DNA of 64,000 nt from Candidatus Saccharibacteria bacterium HGW-Saccharibacteria-1 (GCA_002839415.1 PGXZ01000003.1:1-64000); one strand, 5' to 3'. Positions 41,410-50,830 are shown, counted from the first letter of the stretch. The notes: generated from the sequence alone by a model not told the origin. Numbers and translations are program-made.

Positions 41410-43455
41410 TTAGATTGCGAAGCCGAATACAATATGGTGGCTGCCCTCCGATGTGGCATATGCAGAAACATTGTCGTAACGTACAAAGCAGTAAAAGAAG
41501 TTAGTTCCGCCCATAGCGCTAGCCGAACGCATCCACCAGCCTTCATAACCTATTGTTTTAATCCAATTCGAGCTATTATCGAAAATTGGATATTTTACTC
41601 CTTCTCCAGAATATGAATTGGTTATAGCACCAAAAACTTCTATTTCTGAGAATAGGAAGATTTTATCTACAGAGGTCCTGAGTTCTCTTTGGTATCCACC
41701 TGACGATATTTTATTGACAGGTTTAATGGCCGTTTGTAAATTTGTTGGCAAGCTGTTGAATAAACTGCCATTAGTCCATGTTCTTATGTCTGACTCATCC
41801 CAACCACCCTCATTAGATGGAATTGACTTAATGCTTGCCTTTGACGTCGTTGCATCCTTGAGTCCAAACGTAATTCCAGCCTTACCTGATGAATCAGATT
41901 TGTTGTCATGATTGAAGTCGTATATTTGTAATACCAATGATTCTCCGGATATTGTTATATTTTTAGTGTTTCCGACATCAAAATATGTATCTGCTTGGCC
42001 GTGTTCGGATATATATGCAATTTGTTCCCAGCTAAACGATTCAAGCGGTGTACCAACGGCTGGAATATCAAGCCATTTAGCATACAATGTCGTATTGGCA
42101 GTTACGGTGTCGTTTGAAAAGTTCCAGGCGTTTGTATATGATGCTTCTTTGTACCAACCAGCAAAAACCGAGCCTAATTTTGTTGGGGCGGTGGGCTCAG
42201 TTATTTTCTCTCCAACCTCTAAATTTTGAGATGTTACAGCACTGCCGCCTTGAGAGTTAAATATTACGCTATATCTTGGTGAATTACCGATTGCAAAGCC
42301 AAAGCATATGCCATTGTTTACAGTTGCGTAGGTGCCTGAACTATTTCCAGCCATATCAACTAAGTCGTAAGTTGAGGCTATAATAGCGCGACTTGGTGAG
42401 CGTAGCCAGTATTCACTCGCTATACCAGATTGTTTTTTTGCGCGACTGGCGTTATCTGTGAAGATGGGGTATTTTGTACCTTCGCCGTAATATGAAAATG
42501 AGTTGCTACCAAAAAGTTCTACTTCGGAGAATAAGAATAGCTTATCAATTGAGTTTATTATGGAATAGCCTGAATATCCAACGCTCGTTTTTTTAATTAC
42601 GGGTTTTATTGATGACTGAACATAACTTGGTATTGTGTTATACAGGGTGGTGTTTATCCATGCGCGTGACTGTGAGGCATCCCATCCACCGACGTTGGTG
42701 TCTGGATTATTCATTATTCTTTTTGATGCCATCAAATCCTTAGTCCCAAAAGTAATATTAGCTTTGCCGCTACCATCGGATTTATCATCATGATTAAAAT
42801 CATAAATTTGCATAGTCAATGTTTCGCCAGTTGTTAGCGTTAAGTCTTTGGTGTCACCGATATTAAAATAATCATCGCCCAGGCCTGCTTCGGCGATGAG
42901 CTTGATTTCTTTCCATGTGCAATTTGCTAGCGTCGTTCCGATTTCCGGTAGCGAACCTGTTAGTTTGGAATATAGCGATGAAGATGTGGTTTGCTTGAAC
43001 TCTCGCCAAACACTTGAATCGTTTGACCTTAGTAAAACTACTCTACCGGTCGCAGAGATTTCGGTATATTTATTGTCCGAATCTTTTGGCGGAACTGGCA
43101 CTGAAAACGTGGCAATGATTCTGTTATCGTCGGTAACTACGACTGAACATTTTGGGTCAATCGAGCCGTCTGTGCAAGCGGTTACTACGTCGCCCTTGCA
43201 ATCAGTATTTACTTTTAGAGGTTTGTCGTTTGTCCACCCAGGTGTTTTAGTTGGCTCGTTAGCGATGCAAGCCTTGGCGTATACAACGCCAGCGTCGGCT
43301 GCCTCGCCCGATAATTGGTTGTAATATTGCGTTTTTAATGACGTTCTAACGGCAGATGTAGACGAGGCTGCTGACAACAAGACCATTAACATGATTATGG
43401 ACGAAATCAAGACGGTTGGTAGTGCGAAACCACCTCTCCTACTACTAAAACTCAT
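41410..43455 (-). CDS. Pilin-anchored surface protein with two DUF6273-like domains and a Listeria-Bacteroides repeat
   Basis: 681 aa. N terminus RRGGFALPTVLISSIIMLMV is a prepilin-type leader (G before FALPT) with the assembly helix. Residues about 170-395 and 467-681 are homologous copies: each has YDFNHD-KSD-SGKA-ITFG, GGWD, W-N-LFNS/LYNT, IKPV, S-DK-FLFSE-E-FG, YPIF and WLRS/WMRS. Between them, about residues 399-465 (VIFNSQGGSAV to TLYAKW) match the Flg_new/InlB B repeat. This suggests a secreted pilus-associated or tip adhesin. ATG 43455 is 6 nt after TGC-TATAAT. A TTG precedes it. Confidence 0.8.
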   Translation of the reverse strand: MSFSSRRGGFALPTVLISSIIMLMVLLSAASSTSAVRTSLKTQYYNQLSGEAADAGVVYAKACIANEPTKTPGWTNDKPLKVNTDCKGDVVTACTDGSIDPKCSVVVTDDNRIIATFSVPVPPKDSDNKYTEISATGRVVLLRSNDSSVWREFKQTTSSSLYSKLTGSLPEIGTTLANCTWKEIKLIAEAGLGDDYFNIGDTKDLTLTTGETLTMQIYDFNHDDKSDGSGKANITFGTKDLMASKRIMNNPDTNVGGWDASQSRAWINTTLYNTIPSYVQSSIKPVIKKTSVGYSGYSIINSIDKLFLFSEVELFGSNSFSYYGEGTKYPIFTDNASRAKKQSGIASEYWLRSPSRAIIASTYDLVDMAGNSSGTYATVNNGICFGFAIGNSPRYSVIFNSQGGSAVTSQNLEVGEKITEPTAPTKLGSVFAGWYKEASYTNAWNFSNDTVTANTTLYAKWLDIPAVGTPLESFSWEQIAYISEHGQADTYFDVGNTKNITISGESLVLQIYDFNHDNKSDSSGKAGITFGLKDATTSKASIKSIPSNEGGWDESDIRTWTNGSLFNSLPTNLQTAIKPVNKISSGGYQRELRTSVDKIFLFSEIEVFGAITNSYSGEGVKYPIFDNSSNWIKTIGYEGWWMRSASAMGGTNFFYCFVRYDNVSAYATSEGSHHIVFGFAI

Positions 43456-43777
43456 CAAATAATTATAGCATAAGAATTACTACAATTTGCCTGTTGACGC
43501 GTGCCGTATAGGTCGATGTATACTAGATATAGTCATGTGAGTACTGGTTAAAATCTTTTCACTCACAGGCTTATATAAAAGCCACCATAAACGTTGTCAT
43601 ACTCTTGATTGAGCCACTGATTAACGATAAATACAATCTGTAACTTGGTAAAAAGAATATACAAATCGAGCGGTTTTGTTATTCCTATCTAATTACTTAT
43701 ATTTAAATCCGTTTGCTGACAAATTTTAAAAATTTACCAGCCCTATTTACTTTATTTAAATTTATGGAGGAGAGATT
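43456..43777 (+). promoter_or_regulatory. 322-nt divergent intergenic region with structured leader
   Basis: On the minus side TGC-TATAAT (43470-43462) serves the adhesin gene. On the plus side TTGACG (43494) and TATACT (43519-43524, 19-nt spacer) may start a leader of about 245 nt for the 43778 gene. That leader has the inverted repeat TGTGAGT/ACTCACA (43536-43542, 43561-43567) and directly after it the hairpin GGCTT-ATATAA-AAGCC (43568-43583). No ORF with a start signal was found in it. Confidence 0.45.
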
Positions 43778-44029
43778 ATGAGTCAAATCAAAATCAACGA
43801 GCCTGTCGAAATTACTGCAATCGGTTTTCGTAAAAACTTAGCCGCCTATCCTCGTCGTATGGAATATCGCGGCAATACTTATGATTTTATTGATGCCGGT
43901 TTACGCTGTTTGGTTAAATGCAGTGATCGAATCGCTGAGGTCATTACAATGTCTGACGGCGTTTCGAATTATTTTTTAAGGACGGACAGTGGTGGCAAGA
44001 AATGGATATTGCTAAGTATAGCGACATAA
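43778..44029 (+). CDS. Hypothetical protein, 83 aa
   Basis: Small beta-rich protein (starts MSQIKINEPVEIT, ends KKWILLSIAT). It looks like a compact beta domain with MEYRGNTYDFIDAG and VSNYFLRTDSGGKKW, perhaps an SH3-like or PRC-like fold. This is only an impression. GGAGGAG lies close before ATG 43778, giving strong initiation. Long structured leader upstream, very strong terminator downstream. Confidence 0.75.
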   Translation: MSQIKINEPVEITAIGFRKNLAAYPRRMEYRGNTYDFIDAGLRCLVKCSDRIAEVITMSDGVSNYFLRTDSGGKKWILLSIAT

Positions 44030-44030
44030 A

Positions 44031-44075
44031 CAAATATAAAAATCACCTACAACGCGTAGGTGATTTTTATATTTG
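44031..44075. terminator. Bidirectional terminator with a 20-bp perfect stem
   Basis: 44031-44050 and 44056-44075 are exact reverse complements, with loop AACGC. T runs on both strands serve the convergent genes ending at 44029 and 44084. Confidence 0.9.
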
Positions 44076-44083
44076 TTTATGGT

Positions 44084-44560
44084 TTATAATATTTTAACTA
44101 GCTTAAAACAAATTGTTTTTGTGCCGTTTTTCCATTTAACCATATCCTGAACGGTCTTGCCGATTAGGTTTTGGCCAATCGGGCTAAGGTTCGAGATGCG
44201 TCCGTCGCTAGGGTTGGCCTCGACACTGTCAACGATTGTGTAGCGATATTTACGCCCGCGGTTATCCAATAGTTCGACGACGGAGCCAATTGCTACCTGA
44301 AGTCTGGTTCTTTTTGAAGGGATCAACTTGGCGTTTGCGAGTAATGATTTTTTCTCGTCAAGTTCTATTTCGATACCTTCAAGGTTGGCCAATCGATCGA
44401 TTCTTTCTAATCTTTCTTCACGACCATTGGTTTTGTCTAAATCTCGGAGCAGTTGCAACTCTTTGTTTTTGTCGTGCTCGAGTTGGATTAAAGTCTTTTT
44501 TAACTCCTTGATACCCTTTTTGCTTAGATAAACTGTTCGGTCTGTTATGGTGGTGTTCAT
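44084..44560 (-). CDS. greA: Transcription elongation factor GreA/GreB family
   Basis: 158 aa. An N-terminal antiparallel coiled coil carries LSKKGIKELKKTLIQLEHDK and an acidic tip region (DLDKTNGREERLERIDRL). The C-terminal FKBP-like domain has VAIGSVVELLDNRGRKYRYTIVDS and LSPIGQNLIGKTVQD. It stimulates transcript cleavage by backtracked RNA polymerase. AAGGAGG lies 8 nt before the ATG. The length is normal for GreA. The tip reads D-x-x-x-x-G-x-x-E-E, slightly different from the usual DYxEN. Confidence 0.9.
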   Translation of the reverse strand: MNTTITDRTVYLSKKGIKELKKTLIQLEHDKNKELQLLRDLDKTNGREERLERIDRLANLEGIEIELDEKKSLLANAKLIPSKRTRLQVAIGSVVELLDNRGRKYRYTIVDSVEANPSDGRISNLSPIGQNLIGKTVQDMVKWKNGTKTICFKLVKIL

Positions 44561-44681
44561 AATGAATTCCTCCTTTTGTAATTGTTTACATATACATTAT
44601 CTCGCACTTGGCTGAAACAATGCTTAAAGAATTATCATTTTTGTAGCTATTTACATCTTTAGACACTATAATTAAGGATAG

Positions 44682-46994
44682 ATGAAAGATTTTTTTGTAA
44701 TTGTACGTAGGAATTTTGCCTCACCGATTGTGATTGCGATTTTAATATTGGCGATTATTTTATTGATATTAAATGAAAAGCGCGATGCCTGGTTTATCTC
44801 GGTAGTCATTTTGTTGAATACAACTCTTGCGATTGTTCAAGAAGTTCGGGCTCAACATGCCCTGAAAAAACTCGAATTAATGAGTGCGCCACGTGCTAGA
44901 CGAATTGAATCAAACGGAACTATCAATGAAGTTATGTTTGATAAGCTGGTTGTTGGCGACAAGATTCAACTGAGAATTGGCGATGAGGTTCCAGTTGACG
45001 GAAAAGTCATTTCTAGTTCAGGCCTTGAGGCTGATGAGAGTATTTTGACTGGTGAATCGGCTCCGGTTGACAAGGCTGATGATTCGATTGTTTATGCGGC
45101 TAGCGCAATAACTGCGGGCCACGCGATTGTAAAAGTTGCGGCGGTTGGCGTTGACACCAAGGTTGGTTCAATGACGGCTACATTAAAACGCTATGTTCCG
45201 CAATTAACTCCGTTACAACAAGCAATTAGCCATGCAATTACATGGTTGACTTATGGCGCGCTTTTTTTGGCGCTGCTAATATTTGTTGTTTATTATTTTT
45301 CAGGTCAAGACGCTGTCAGGATATTTAAGACAATCACATCGGCAGCAGTTACTGTTGTGCCCGAGGGGCTGTTGCTGGCAAGTTCATTATTGTTGGCGTT
45401 TGGTTCGCTTAAATTAGCACAGGCAAAAGTTCTGCCGCAAAAACTTGCTGCGATTGAGGCGATGGCACTGTTGGACGTTTTATGTGTTGATAAAACAGGC
45501 ACACTAACGAGCGATGAGATTATGTTTGAGGCATTTGAACTGTTTGATAAGAAAGCTACGCATATTCCAAGTTTAGTAGGAGCGATTGCCAAGGAGACTA
45601 GTAATGGCAGTTTGACTGGTGAGGCGATTATTAAGGGCTTGCCAGTATTAGAAGATTATAAGATACTCGAGACGCTATCTTTCTCATCTGCGCGCAAGAT
45701 GAGTGGCCTGCGCCTCAAAGTTGGTAGTAAAATCTATACGATAATCATGGGCGCGCCCGAATATGTCGGTAAATTAGCTAAGATGATAGATGATCAAAAA
45801 ACACAGGTTGAATTACTGGCTAGCGAAGGCAAGCGGGTTTTGTTGGTTGCAATTTTTGACGATAGTGATATTTCGATGAAAGATTTGCCGGATGGTTCAG
45901 GCCGGGCTGCTGGTGTAATTGTTTTATCAAATAATCTTCGTGAAGGTGTTAGAAAAACAATTAAATATTTACAGAAAAATAATGTTCGCGTTAAGGTTAT
46001 TAGCGGTGATAATCCAAATACGGTCAGCTATATCGCCCACCAGGCTGGAATAATAAATCATCACAAGATATTAACTGGGGCCGAACTGTCGGAAATTAGT
46101 GATGAGGATTGGGGCAAGGCAGTTGCTGAAACGACGATCTTTGCCAGAGTTTTGCCTGAGCAAAAAGAAAAACTGATCGTAACTTTTAAAGCGCTTGGCT
46201 ATTACACCGGTATGGTTGGTGATGGTGTCAACGATGCGCTGGCGCTTAAGGAGGCTGATTTAGGTGTGGCGATGTATGCTGGTGCTGCAGCCTCAAGGCG
46301 AGTGGCTGATATTGTACTTTTGAATAATTCGTTTAACTCGTTGCCGATTGGCATGAAGTTAGGTGACCGGATTATGCAAGCTATTGAAATAATTGCTACG
46401 TTGTTCTTTCATAAGATTATATATGGCGTTGTGCTGTTATTATGCACCTTGGCGCTAACGATTGTTTATCCTTACGAGCCACGGCATATTTCATTTATGA
46501 ACATCTTTTTGGTTACATTACCTACGGTTATGTGGACGATATTTCCGCCACTGCCCCGCCATCGTTTATCTCCTAAATATTTTTGGCAAGATACGCTGTT
46601 TGCGGTTGCGCCGATTGCAGTTTTGACTGGTTTTGCTGTAACATCGACTTATCTTTTTCTGAGGTATATGCACCCAGGTAATTTGCTTGGCGTTTCAACA
46701 ACTACGGTCTTAGTCGCGACTTTCTTTGGTATTTATCTGGTATTTTTGGTGCCAAAGATGTTCGACGTAATTAGTAATGGTGAGACAAGGTTTGCAAGGT
46801 CGTTATATATAGCAACGGTCGTCGTAGTTGTTGTTTCAAGTTTTGGACTGGGTTTTTTGCGTGATTTCTTTGACTTTACAACACCAGCTTGGCAAAATAC
46901 TTTGCCGCTGCTGGTGTTGATATCGTGTACTGCTATGCTGCAGTGGATGATTGCCGAAGCTGCTGGTCGACGGCTGCGAATGCGCGAGCCTTGA
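44682..46994 (+). CDS. CtpE-like P-type cation ATPase
   Basis: 770 aa, shorter than the 5530-8301 pump. Actuator loop ESILTGESAPV, TM4 VVPEGLLLASSLLLA, phosphorylation motif LCVDKTGTLTSDE, hinge GMVGDGVNDALALKEADLG, and six C-terminal helices. The PEGL-L and VLCVDKTGTLT context is that of actinobacterial CtpE-type ATPases, linked to Ca2+ uptake in mycobacteria. Unlike the other pump it keeps the TM4 Glu. TATAAT ends 9 nt before the ATG and an AAGGA overlaps the predicted transcript start. Its stop abuts the convergent ABC gene with no gap. Confidence 0.88.
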   Translation: MKDFFVIVRRNFASPIVIAILILAIILLILNEKRDAWFISVVILLNTTLAIVQEVRAQHALKKLELMSAPRARRIESNGTINEVMFDKLVVGDKIQLRIGDEVPVDGKVISSSGLEADESILTGESAPVDKADDSIVYAASAITAGHAIVKVAAVGVDTKVGSMTATLKRYVPQLTPLQQAISHAITWLTYGALFLALLIFVVYYFSGQDAVRIFKTITSAAVTVVPEGLLLASSLLLAFGSLKLAQAKVLPQKLAAIEAMALLDVLCVDKTGTLTSDEIMFEAFELFDKKATHIPSLVGAIAKETSNGSLTGEAIIKGLPVLEDYKILETLSFSSARKMSGLRLKVGSKIYTIIMGAPEYVGKLAKMIDDQKTQVELLASEGKRVLLVAIFDDSDISMKDLPDGSGRAAGVIVLSNNLREGVRKTIKYLQKNNVRVKVISGDNPNTVSYIAHQAGIINHHKILTGAELSEISDEDWGKAVAETTIFARVLPEQKEKLIVTFKALGYYTGMVGDGVNDALALKEADLGVAMYAGAAASRRVADIVLLNNSFNSLPIGMKLGDRIMQAIEIIATLFFHKIIYGVVLLLCTLALTIVYPYEPRHISFMNIFLVTLPTVMWTIFPPLPRHRLSPKYFWQDTLFAVAPIAVLTGFAVTSTYLFLRYMHPGNLLGVSTTTVLVATFFGIYLVFLVPKMFDVISNGETRFARSLYIATVVVVVVSSFGLGFLRDFFDFTTPAWQNTLPLLVLISCTAMLQWMIAEAAGRRLRMREP

Positions 46995-47669
46995 TTACTT
47001 TTCGATTACGATTTGACCGTCTTTTAGCCTAAATGTACGGTCGGTTTTACCGGCAATGTCCATGTCATGCGTAACGGCGATGATAGTGACATTTTCGCTT
47101 CGGGTTAGGCTGTGTAACAGGTCAAAAATCTTTTTACCGGTTTCGCTATCCAGGTTGCCGGTTGGTTCGTCGGCGAGGACAATTGCTGGTTTATTGGCAA
47201 GCGCACGTGCGATCGAGACGCGTTGTTGCTGGCCACCGCTTAGGCGAGTTGGCTTGCGCAACTGCTCGTCCTCATCAAGGCCGACTTCAGTTAATAATTC
47301 TTGGGCGCGAGCTTTGCGCTTGCTTGCTGGCATGCCGCCAAATTCTAGCGCTAGCATGACATTTTCGAGTGCCGTTAGGTTGGGAATTAAGTTGTAGTGC
47401 TGGAACACAAACCCGATCTTTTTAGCCCTATATGCCGTTTGCTTAGCGGCTGATAGTTTGGCAATGTCAATGTCATCAACCTGAATGCTGCCGCTAGTTG
47501 GAACGTCGAGCGCCCCTAGCATACTTAGTAGCGTACTTTTACCGCTACCGGATTTGCCTATAATGCTGGCAAACTCACCTGTGTTAATTGTCATATTTAC
47601 GTCTTTTAGTGCGTGGACTTCACCGCCTGCACTGTTGAACGATTTTGTAAGATTTTTTACTACTAACAT
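46995..47669 (-). CDS. MacB/LolD-type ABC transporter ATPase
   Basis: 224 aa. Walker A GKSGSGKST, Q-loop FVFQHYNLIPNLTALEN, signature LSGGQQQRVSIARAL, Walker B PAIVLADEPTGNLDS and the switch His in VTHDMD are all present. It energises the FtsX-type permease encoded 8 nt upstream. Family members export antimicrobial peptides or lipoproteins, or transmit signals to wall hydrolases. AGGAGATA precedes the ATG. Confidence 0.93.
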   Translation of the reverse strand: MLVVKNLTKSFNSAGGEVHALKDVNMTINTGEFASIIGKSGSGKSTLLSMLGALDVPTSGSIQVDDIDIAKLSAAKQTAYRAKKIGFVFQHYNLIPNLTALENVMLALEFGGMPASKRKARAQELLTEVGLDEDEQLRKPTRLSGGQQQRVSIARALANKPAIVLADEPTGNLDSETGKKIFDLLHSLTRSENVTIIAVTHDMDIAGKTDRTFRLKDGQIVIEK

Positions 47670-47677
47670 ATTATCTC

Positions 47678-49054
47678 CTATTCCGTCCTCAATACTTCAC
47701 CTGGTCGAATTCTTGCGATGAACCAAGCCGGTACTGCACTGCCGATGATTGAGATTATTAGTGTTATTCCGACTGCCGCTGCAAATACTTGAGGCGTTAA
47801 GCTGCCAGTTACTTGGGTAATATTTGAGCTAAGTTGGCTCATTCCGCCTTTGAACATTCTACCCGGGCCACCTGCGCCTGGACCGGCCTGAGTTGTTGCT
47901 GTGCTGGATTGATTGCTGACTAGCGAGCTTGTCATCGGCCCGCTAACTACGATTCCAAGACTAAGGCCTACGATTGCGCCGATTATAGTTAAAGTGAGAG
48001 CTTCGCTGACAAATTGTCCGATGACTTTTACGTTTGATCCACCAATGGCTTTGATAACACCGATTTCGCGACGTCGTTCACGTACAATCATTACCATGGC
48101 CAGGAGAACAATAACCGAACCCGCGATGGTTGCTCCGACTACGCCAGCAAGTGCAAGTGAAGAAATGCTTTCCAATGATGATACGCTGGCAGCTGCTTGT
48201 TCAACTTGGCTGGTGATATCTGCCTTGTCGCCTAATGATGATTTGAGCGTTGTAACGGTTGAGCTGACGTTGTCGCTACTGTCGACTTTGGCTATGACAC
48301 TATTAACGGCGCCAGATTGGTCGGTTAGGGTCTGAACGGTTGCAAGCGGCATAATTAAACCGCTGTCTGCAAATGTATTGCCGGTTTTAAATATGCCTTT
48401 GACCGTGATGGTCTTGTCGTAAGCCGTAAAGGTGCTGCCAACTTTTAGGCTATTTTTTGTCGCAAGACTAGTTCCAACAAGTGCCACTAGGTCGCTACTG
48501 CTGCCATCAATTGATGAACCGCTGGAAAGTACTAGGTCGCTCCCGTCGGTTGAAACTGAGTTTTGATCTGTTGTTCCTGTAACGGTTGTTTTTGGAGTGG
48601 GCGCCTGCCTGGTTGTAGTAGTTTCTGTTGAGCTACTATCTGCTGGTGCCGCCGCATTACTATCGGTTGACGAAGTTGAATCTGTCGAACTTCGTTGCTG
48701 GCGAGCACCGAATAATCCAAGTTCAAGTGATGGAGTTAGGCTTGTATCTGATGTCGTCAACTGATCGCTTAATGTTGCGACTATGCTTGATACGTGTGCC
48801 GTATCCTTGATAGTTGTTATCTGAGCTGCAGTTAACGGATCGCCGCCACCATCAAAACCGTGGACGCCAGCTGGGCTGATAGTTACACTAGTGCCAGCCG
48901 ATGATTTGACCTCAGTTATCTTTGCATTCACGCTACTGCGAGCTACTAGCATGCTTAATATTAGACCAATGCTAATTGCTAGCATTAGGACGATTGCGCC
49001 TGAGCGCATTGGACTACGTAGGGCATTTTTTATGCCCCTCGACACTACATTCAT
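47678..49054 (-). CDS. MacB/FtsX-family ABC permease
   Basis: 458 aa: TM1 (about residues 18-40), a large extracytoplasmic domain, then three C-terminal helices (the FtsX domain with VIVLLAMVMIVRERRREIGVIKAIGGS). The extracytoplasmic domain contains a Ser/Thr-rich low-complexity stretch of about 60 residues (around 115-165) and the C-terminal loop a Gly/Pro/Ser insert. It pairs with the ATPase. A two-component system directly upstream in the same direction suggests regulated peptide or antibiotic export. AAAGGAG before the ATG. Confidence 0.88.
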   Translation of the reverse strand: MNVVSRGIKNALRSPMRSGAIVLMLAISIGLILSMLVARSSVNAKITEVKSSAGTSVTISPAGVHGFDGGGDPLTAAQITTIKDTAHVSSIVATLSDQLTTSDTSLTPSLELGLFGARQQRSSTDSTSSTDSNAAAPADSSSTETTTTRQAPTPKTTVTGTTDQNSVSTDGSDLVLSSGSSIDGSSSDLVALVGTSLATKNSLKVGSTFTAYDKTITVKGIFKTGNTFADSGLIMPLATVQTLTDQSGAVNSVIAKVDSSDNVSSTVTTLKSSLGDKADITSQVEQAAASVSSLESISSLALAGVVGATIAGSVIVLLAMVMIVRERRREIGVIKAIGGSNVKVIGQFVSEALTLTIIGAIVGLSLGIVVSGPMTSSLVSNQSSTATTQAGPGAGGPGRMFKGGMSQLSSNITQVTGSLTPQVFAAAVGITLIISIIGSAVPAWFIARIRPGEVLRTE

Positions 49055-49097
49055 TTATTCTCCTTTAATTTAGGTGTTTATGAAAATAGTATATGAA

Positions 49098-50123
49098 TTA
49101 GTTCTTAGTTTTCGCTTGAAGTCTGTGATTCAATGGCAATAACAGAGTAAAAGTCGTTTCTTTTTCAAGTTCGCTAGTTACTGAAATTCTGCCATTGTGT
49201 AATTCAACGATATTTTTAGCTAGCGCTAGTCCAAGGCCATAGCCTTTTTTTTCGCCATTTGTGCGTGAAGTATCGGCACGATAGAATCTGTCGAAAATAT
49301 GAGGCATCTTTTCGGCGGCAATCCCGGAACCTTGGTTTGTAATTTCAAATTTAGCAAAGTCGTCATGTTTGCTGATATTGATATGTACCTTTGAATCATT
49401 AGGGCTGTAAAGCAGTGCATTATCGACGAGAATTCTAATAAGGTCATTTAATGCAGTCTCGTTAGCGCTAACTATTTGATGTTTTTTGCCGTTAATTGCC
49501 ACTCTGCCGGGCGGTAATTTGAAATCCTTAACAATGCACTGAGCCGCCTTGTTGAGGTCGATTGGGCACATCTTGAGCTTGGCGTGTTCAAGCCTTGATA
49601 AATTAAGCAGCATTTCGGATAGTCTGGTCAATTTGTCGATTTCTTCGAGGTTGGAGGATAAGGTTTCTTTGAGTTCGCTGATTGTCGGGTCTTTGTCGCG
49701 CAGTGCGACTTCAATCTCGGCCTTCATAACAGCCAGTGGCGTTCTAAGCTCGTGACTAGCGTCGCTTGTAAAACGTGACTGAGATTCGTGAGCTTTTTCG
49801 ATTGGGTACAACGTGCGTCGCGCCAGATAGTAACTACCAAATCCTCCAACTACGAGTACGATTAAGTTGGCATACAATAATTCGATTGATAGATTTTCGG
49901 AGGCTTTGTCTAGTTCTTGAGCGCGAAAGTTGTTGACTCTGTTTCCGGGAGGAATAATTTGGATTGATTCTTGGAATGTGGTTTGAAAACGATCAAGTCT
50001 TGTCCTAACCTCAGTTGAAGCGATTTGAAAAATAGCAAAACTGAAAGATACGCTAACAAGCATAAGTATCGTGAGATACCAGCCTGTTAGTCGTAAAGTT
50101 GCAGATTGAAATATGCTGTTCAA
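49098..50123 (-). CDS. Sensor histidine kinase
   Basis: 341 aa. TM1 (about residues 12-32), a short sensor loop of about 45 residues, TM2 (about 82-98), HisKA box SDASHELRTPLAVMKAEIEVAL with the phosphorylated His near residue 124, then the N box DNALLYSPND, G1 ITNQGSGIAAE, F box IFDRFYRADTSR and G2 GYGLGLALAKNIV. It is a small intramembrane-type sensor. TTG start at 50123 with only a weak ribosome site. It lies 20 nt after the response regulator gene. Confidence 0.92.
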   Translation of the reverse strand: MNSIFQSATLRLTGWYLTILMLVSVSFSFAIFQIASTEVRTRLDRFQTTFQESIQIIPPGNRVNNFRAQELDKASENLSIELLYANLIVLVVGGFGSYYLARRTLYPIEKAHESQSRFTSDASHELRTPLAVMKAEIEVALRDKDPTISELKETLSSNLEEIDKLTRLSEMLLNLSRLEHAKLKMCPIDLNKAAQCIVKDFKLPPGRVAINGKKHQIVSANETALNDLIRILVDNALLYSPNDSKVHINISKHDDFAKFEITNQGSGIAAEKMPHIFDRFYRADTSRTNGEKKGYGLGLALAKNIVELHNGRISVTSELEKETTFTLLLPLNHRLQAKTKN

Positions 50124-50143
50124 GGTTTTGTCTTATCTTTAGG

Positions 50144-50818
50144 CTATTTTGCTTCTAGTTTATAGCCAAACCCACGAATAGTGTGGAGTAATGGTTTTTT
50201 GAATGGATCGTCGATTTTTTGCCTTAAATACTTTACATAGACTTCAACAGTATTTGGTAGAACATCAGCGTTATAGTCCCAAACGTGGCTAATAATCGTA
50301 TCTTTATCGCTTGGTCGGCCTTGGTTGCGTAGCAGAAATTCTAGTAGCGCAAACTCTTTGCCGGTTAGATGTATGTCCTTGTTGGCGCGCTTAACCTCGC
50401 ATGTAATGGTGTTAAGTGAAAGGTCGCCGGCAGTTAGTATAGTTTGCTGCATCTCGACTGGTCGACGCAAAAGGGCGCGAACTCGGGCAAGTAGCTCGTC
50501 AAGAGCAAATGGTTTCACTAAGTAATCATCAGCGCCAGCGTCAAGTCCAGCTGTTCGATCAGCAATAGTGCCTTTGGCGGTTAAAATTAGTACTGGTGTG
50601 TGAATTTTGGCTTCACGCATTGCTTTAATAATTCCGATTCCATCATATTCGCCAGGGATCATTCTGTCGATAATTGCTAAATCGTAAGGTTCGGTTGTTG
50701 CCATGGCGTAGCCATCATCTCCGTCATAGGAAACGTCTACGGCATAACTTTCTTGTTGCAAAGCTTTTTTTAAAGCGTGTGCAATTTTGTGCTCATCTTC
50801 TATAACTAATATTCTCAT
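50144..50818 (-). CDS. OmpR/PhoB-family response regulator
   Basis: 224 aa from ATG 50818 (MRILVIEDE). The receiver has the acidic pair ED, the phosphorylated Asp in LAIIDRMIPG, T in ILTAKG and K in LVKPF. The C-terminal winged helix ends TVEVYVKYLRQKID and TIRGFGYKLE. The longer frame to 50839 is rejected because TATAAT (50830-50825) ends 6 nt before this ATG, which makes the transcript leaderless. It should control the neighbouring MacB-type exporter. Confidence 0.93.
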   Translation of the reverse strand: MRILVIEDEHKIAHALKKALQQESYAVDVSYDGDDGYAMATTEPYDLAIIDRMIPGEYDGIGIIKAMREAKIHTPVLILTAKGTIADRTAGLDAGADDYLVKPFALDELLARVRALLRRPVEMQQTILTAGDLSLNTITCEVKRANKDIHLTGKEFALLEFLLRNQGRPSDKDTIISHVWDYNADVLPNTVEVYVKYLRQKIDDPFKKPLLHTIRGFGYKLEAK

Positions 50819-50824
50819 GTAATA

Positions 50825-50830
50825 ATTATA
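50825..50830 (-). promoter_or_regulatory. -10 box of the two-component operon, leaderless type
   Basis: Minus-strand TATAAT ending 6 nt before the ATG at 50818. Confidence 0.55.
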
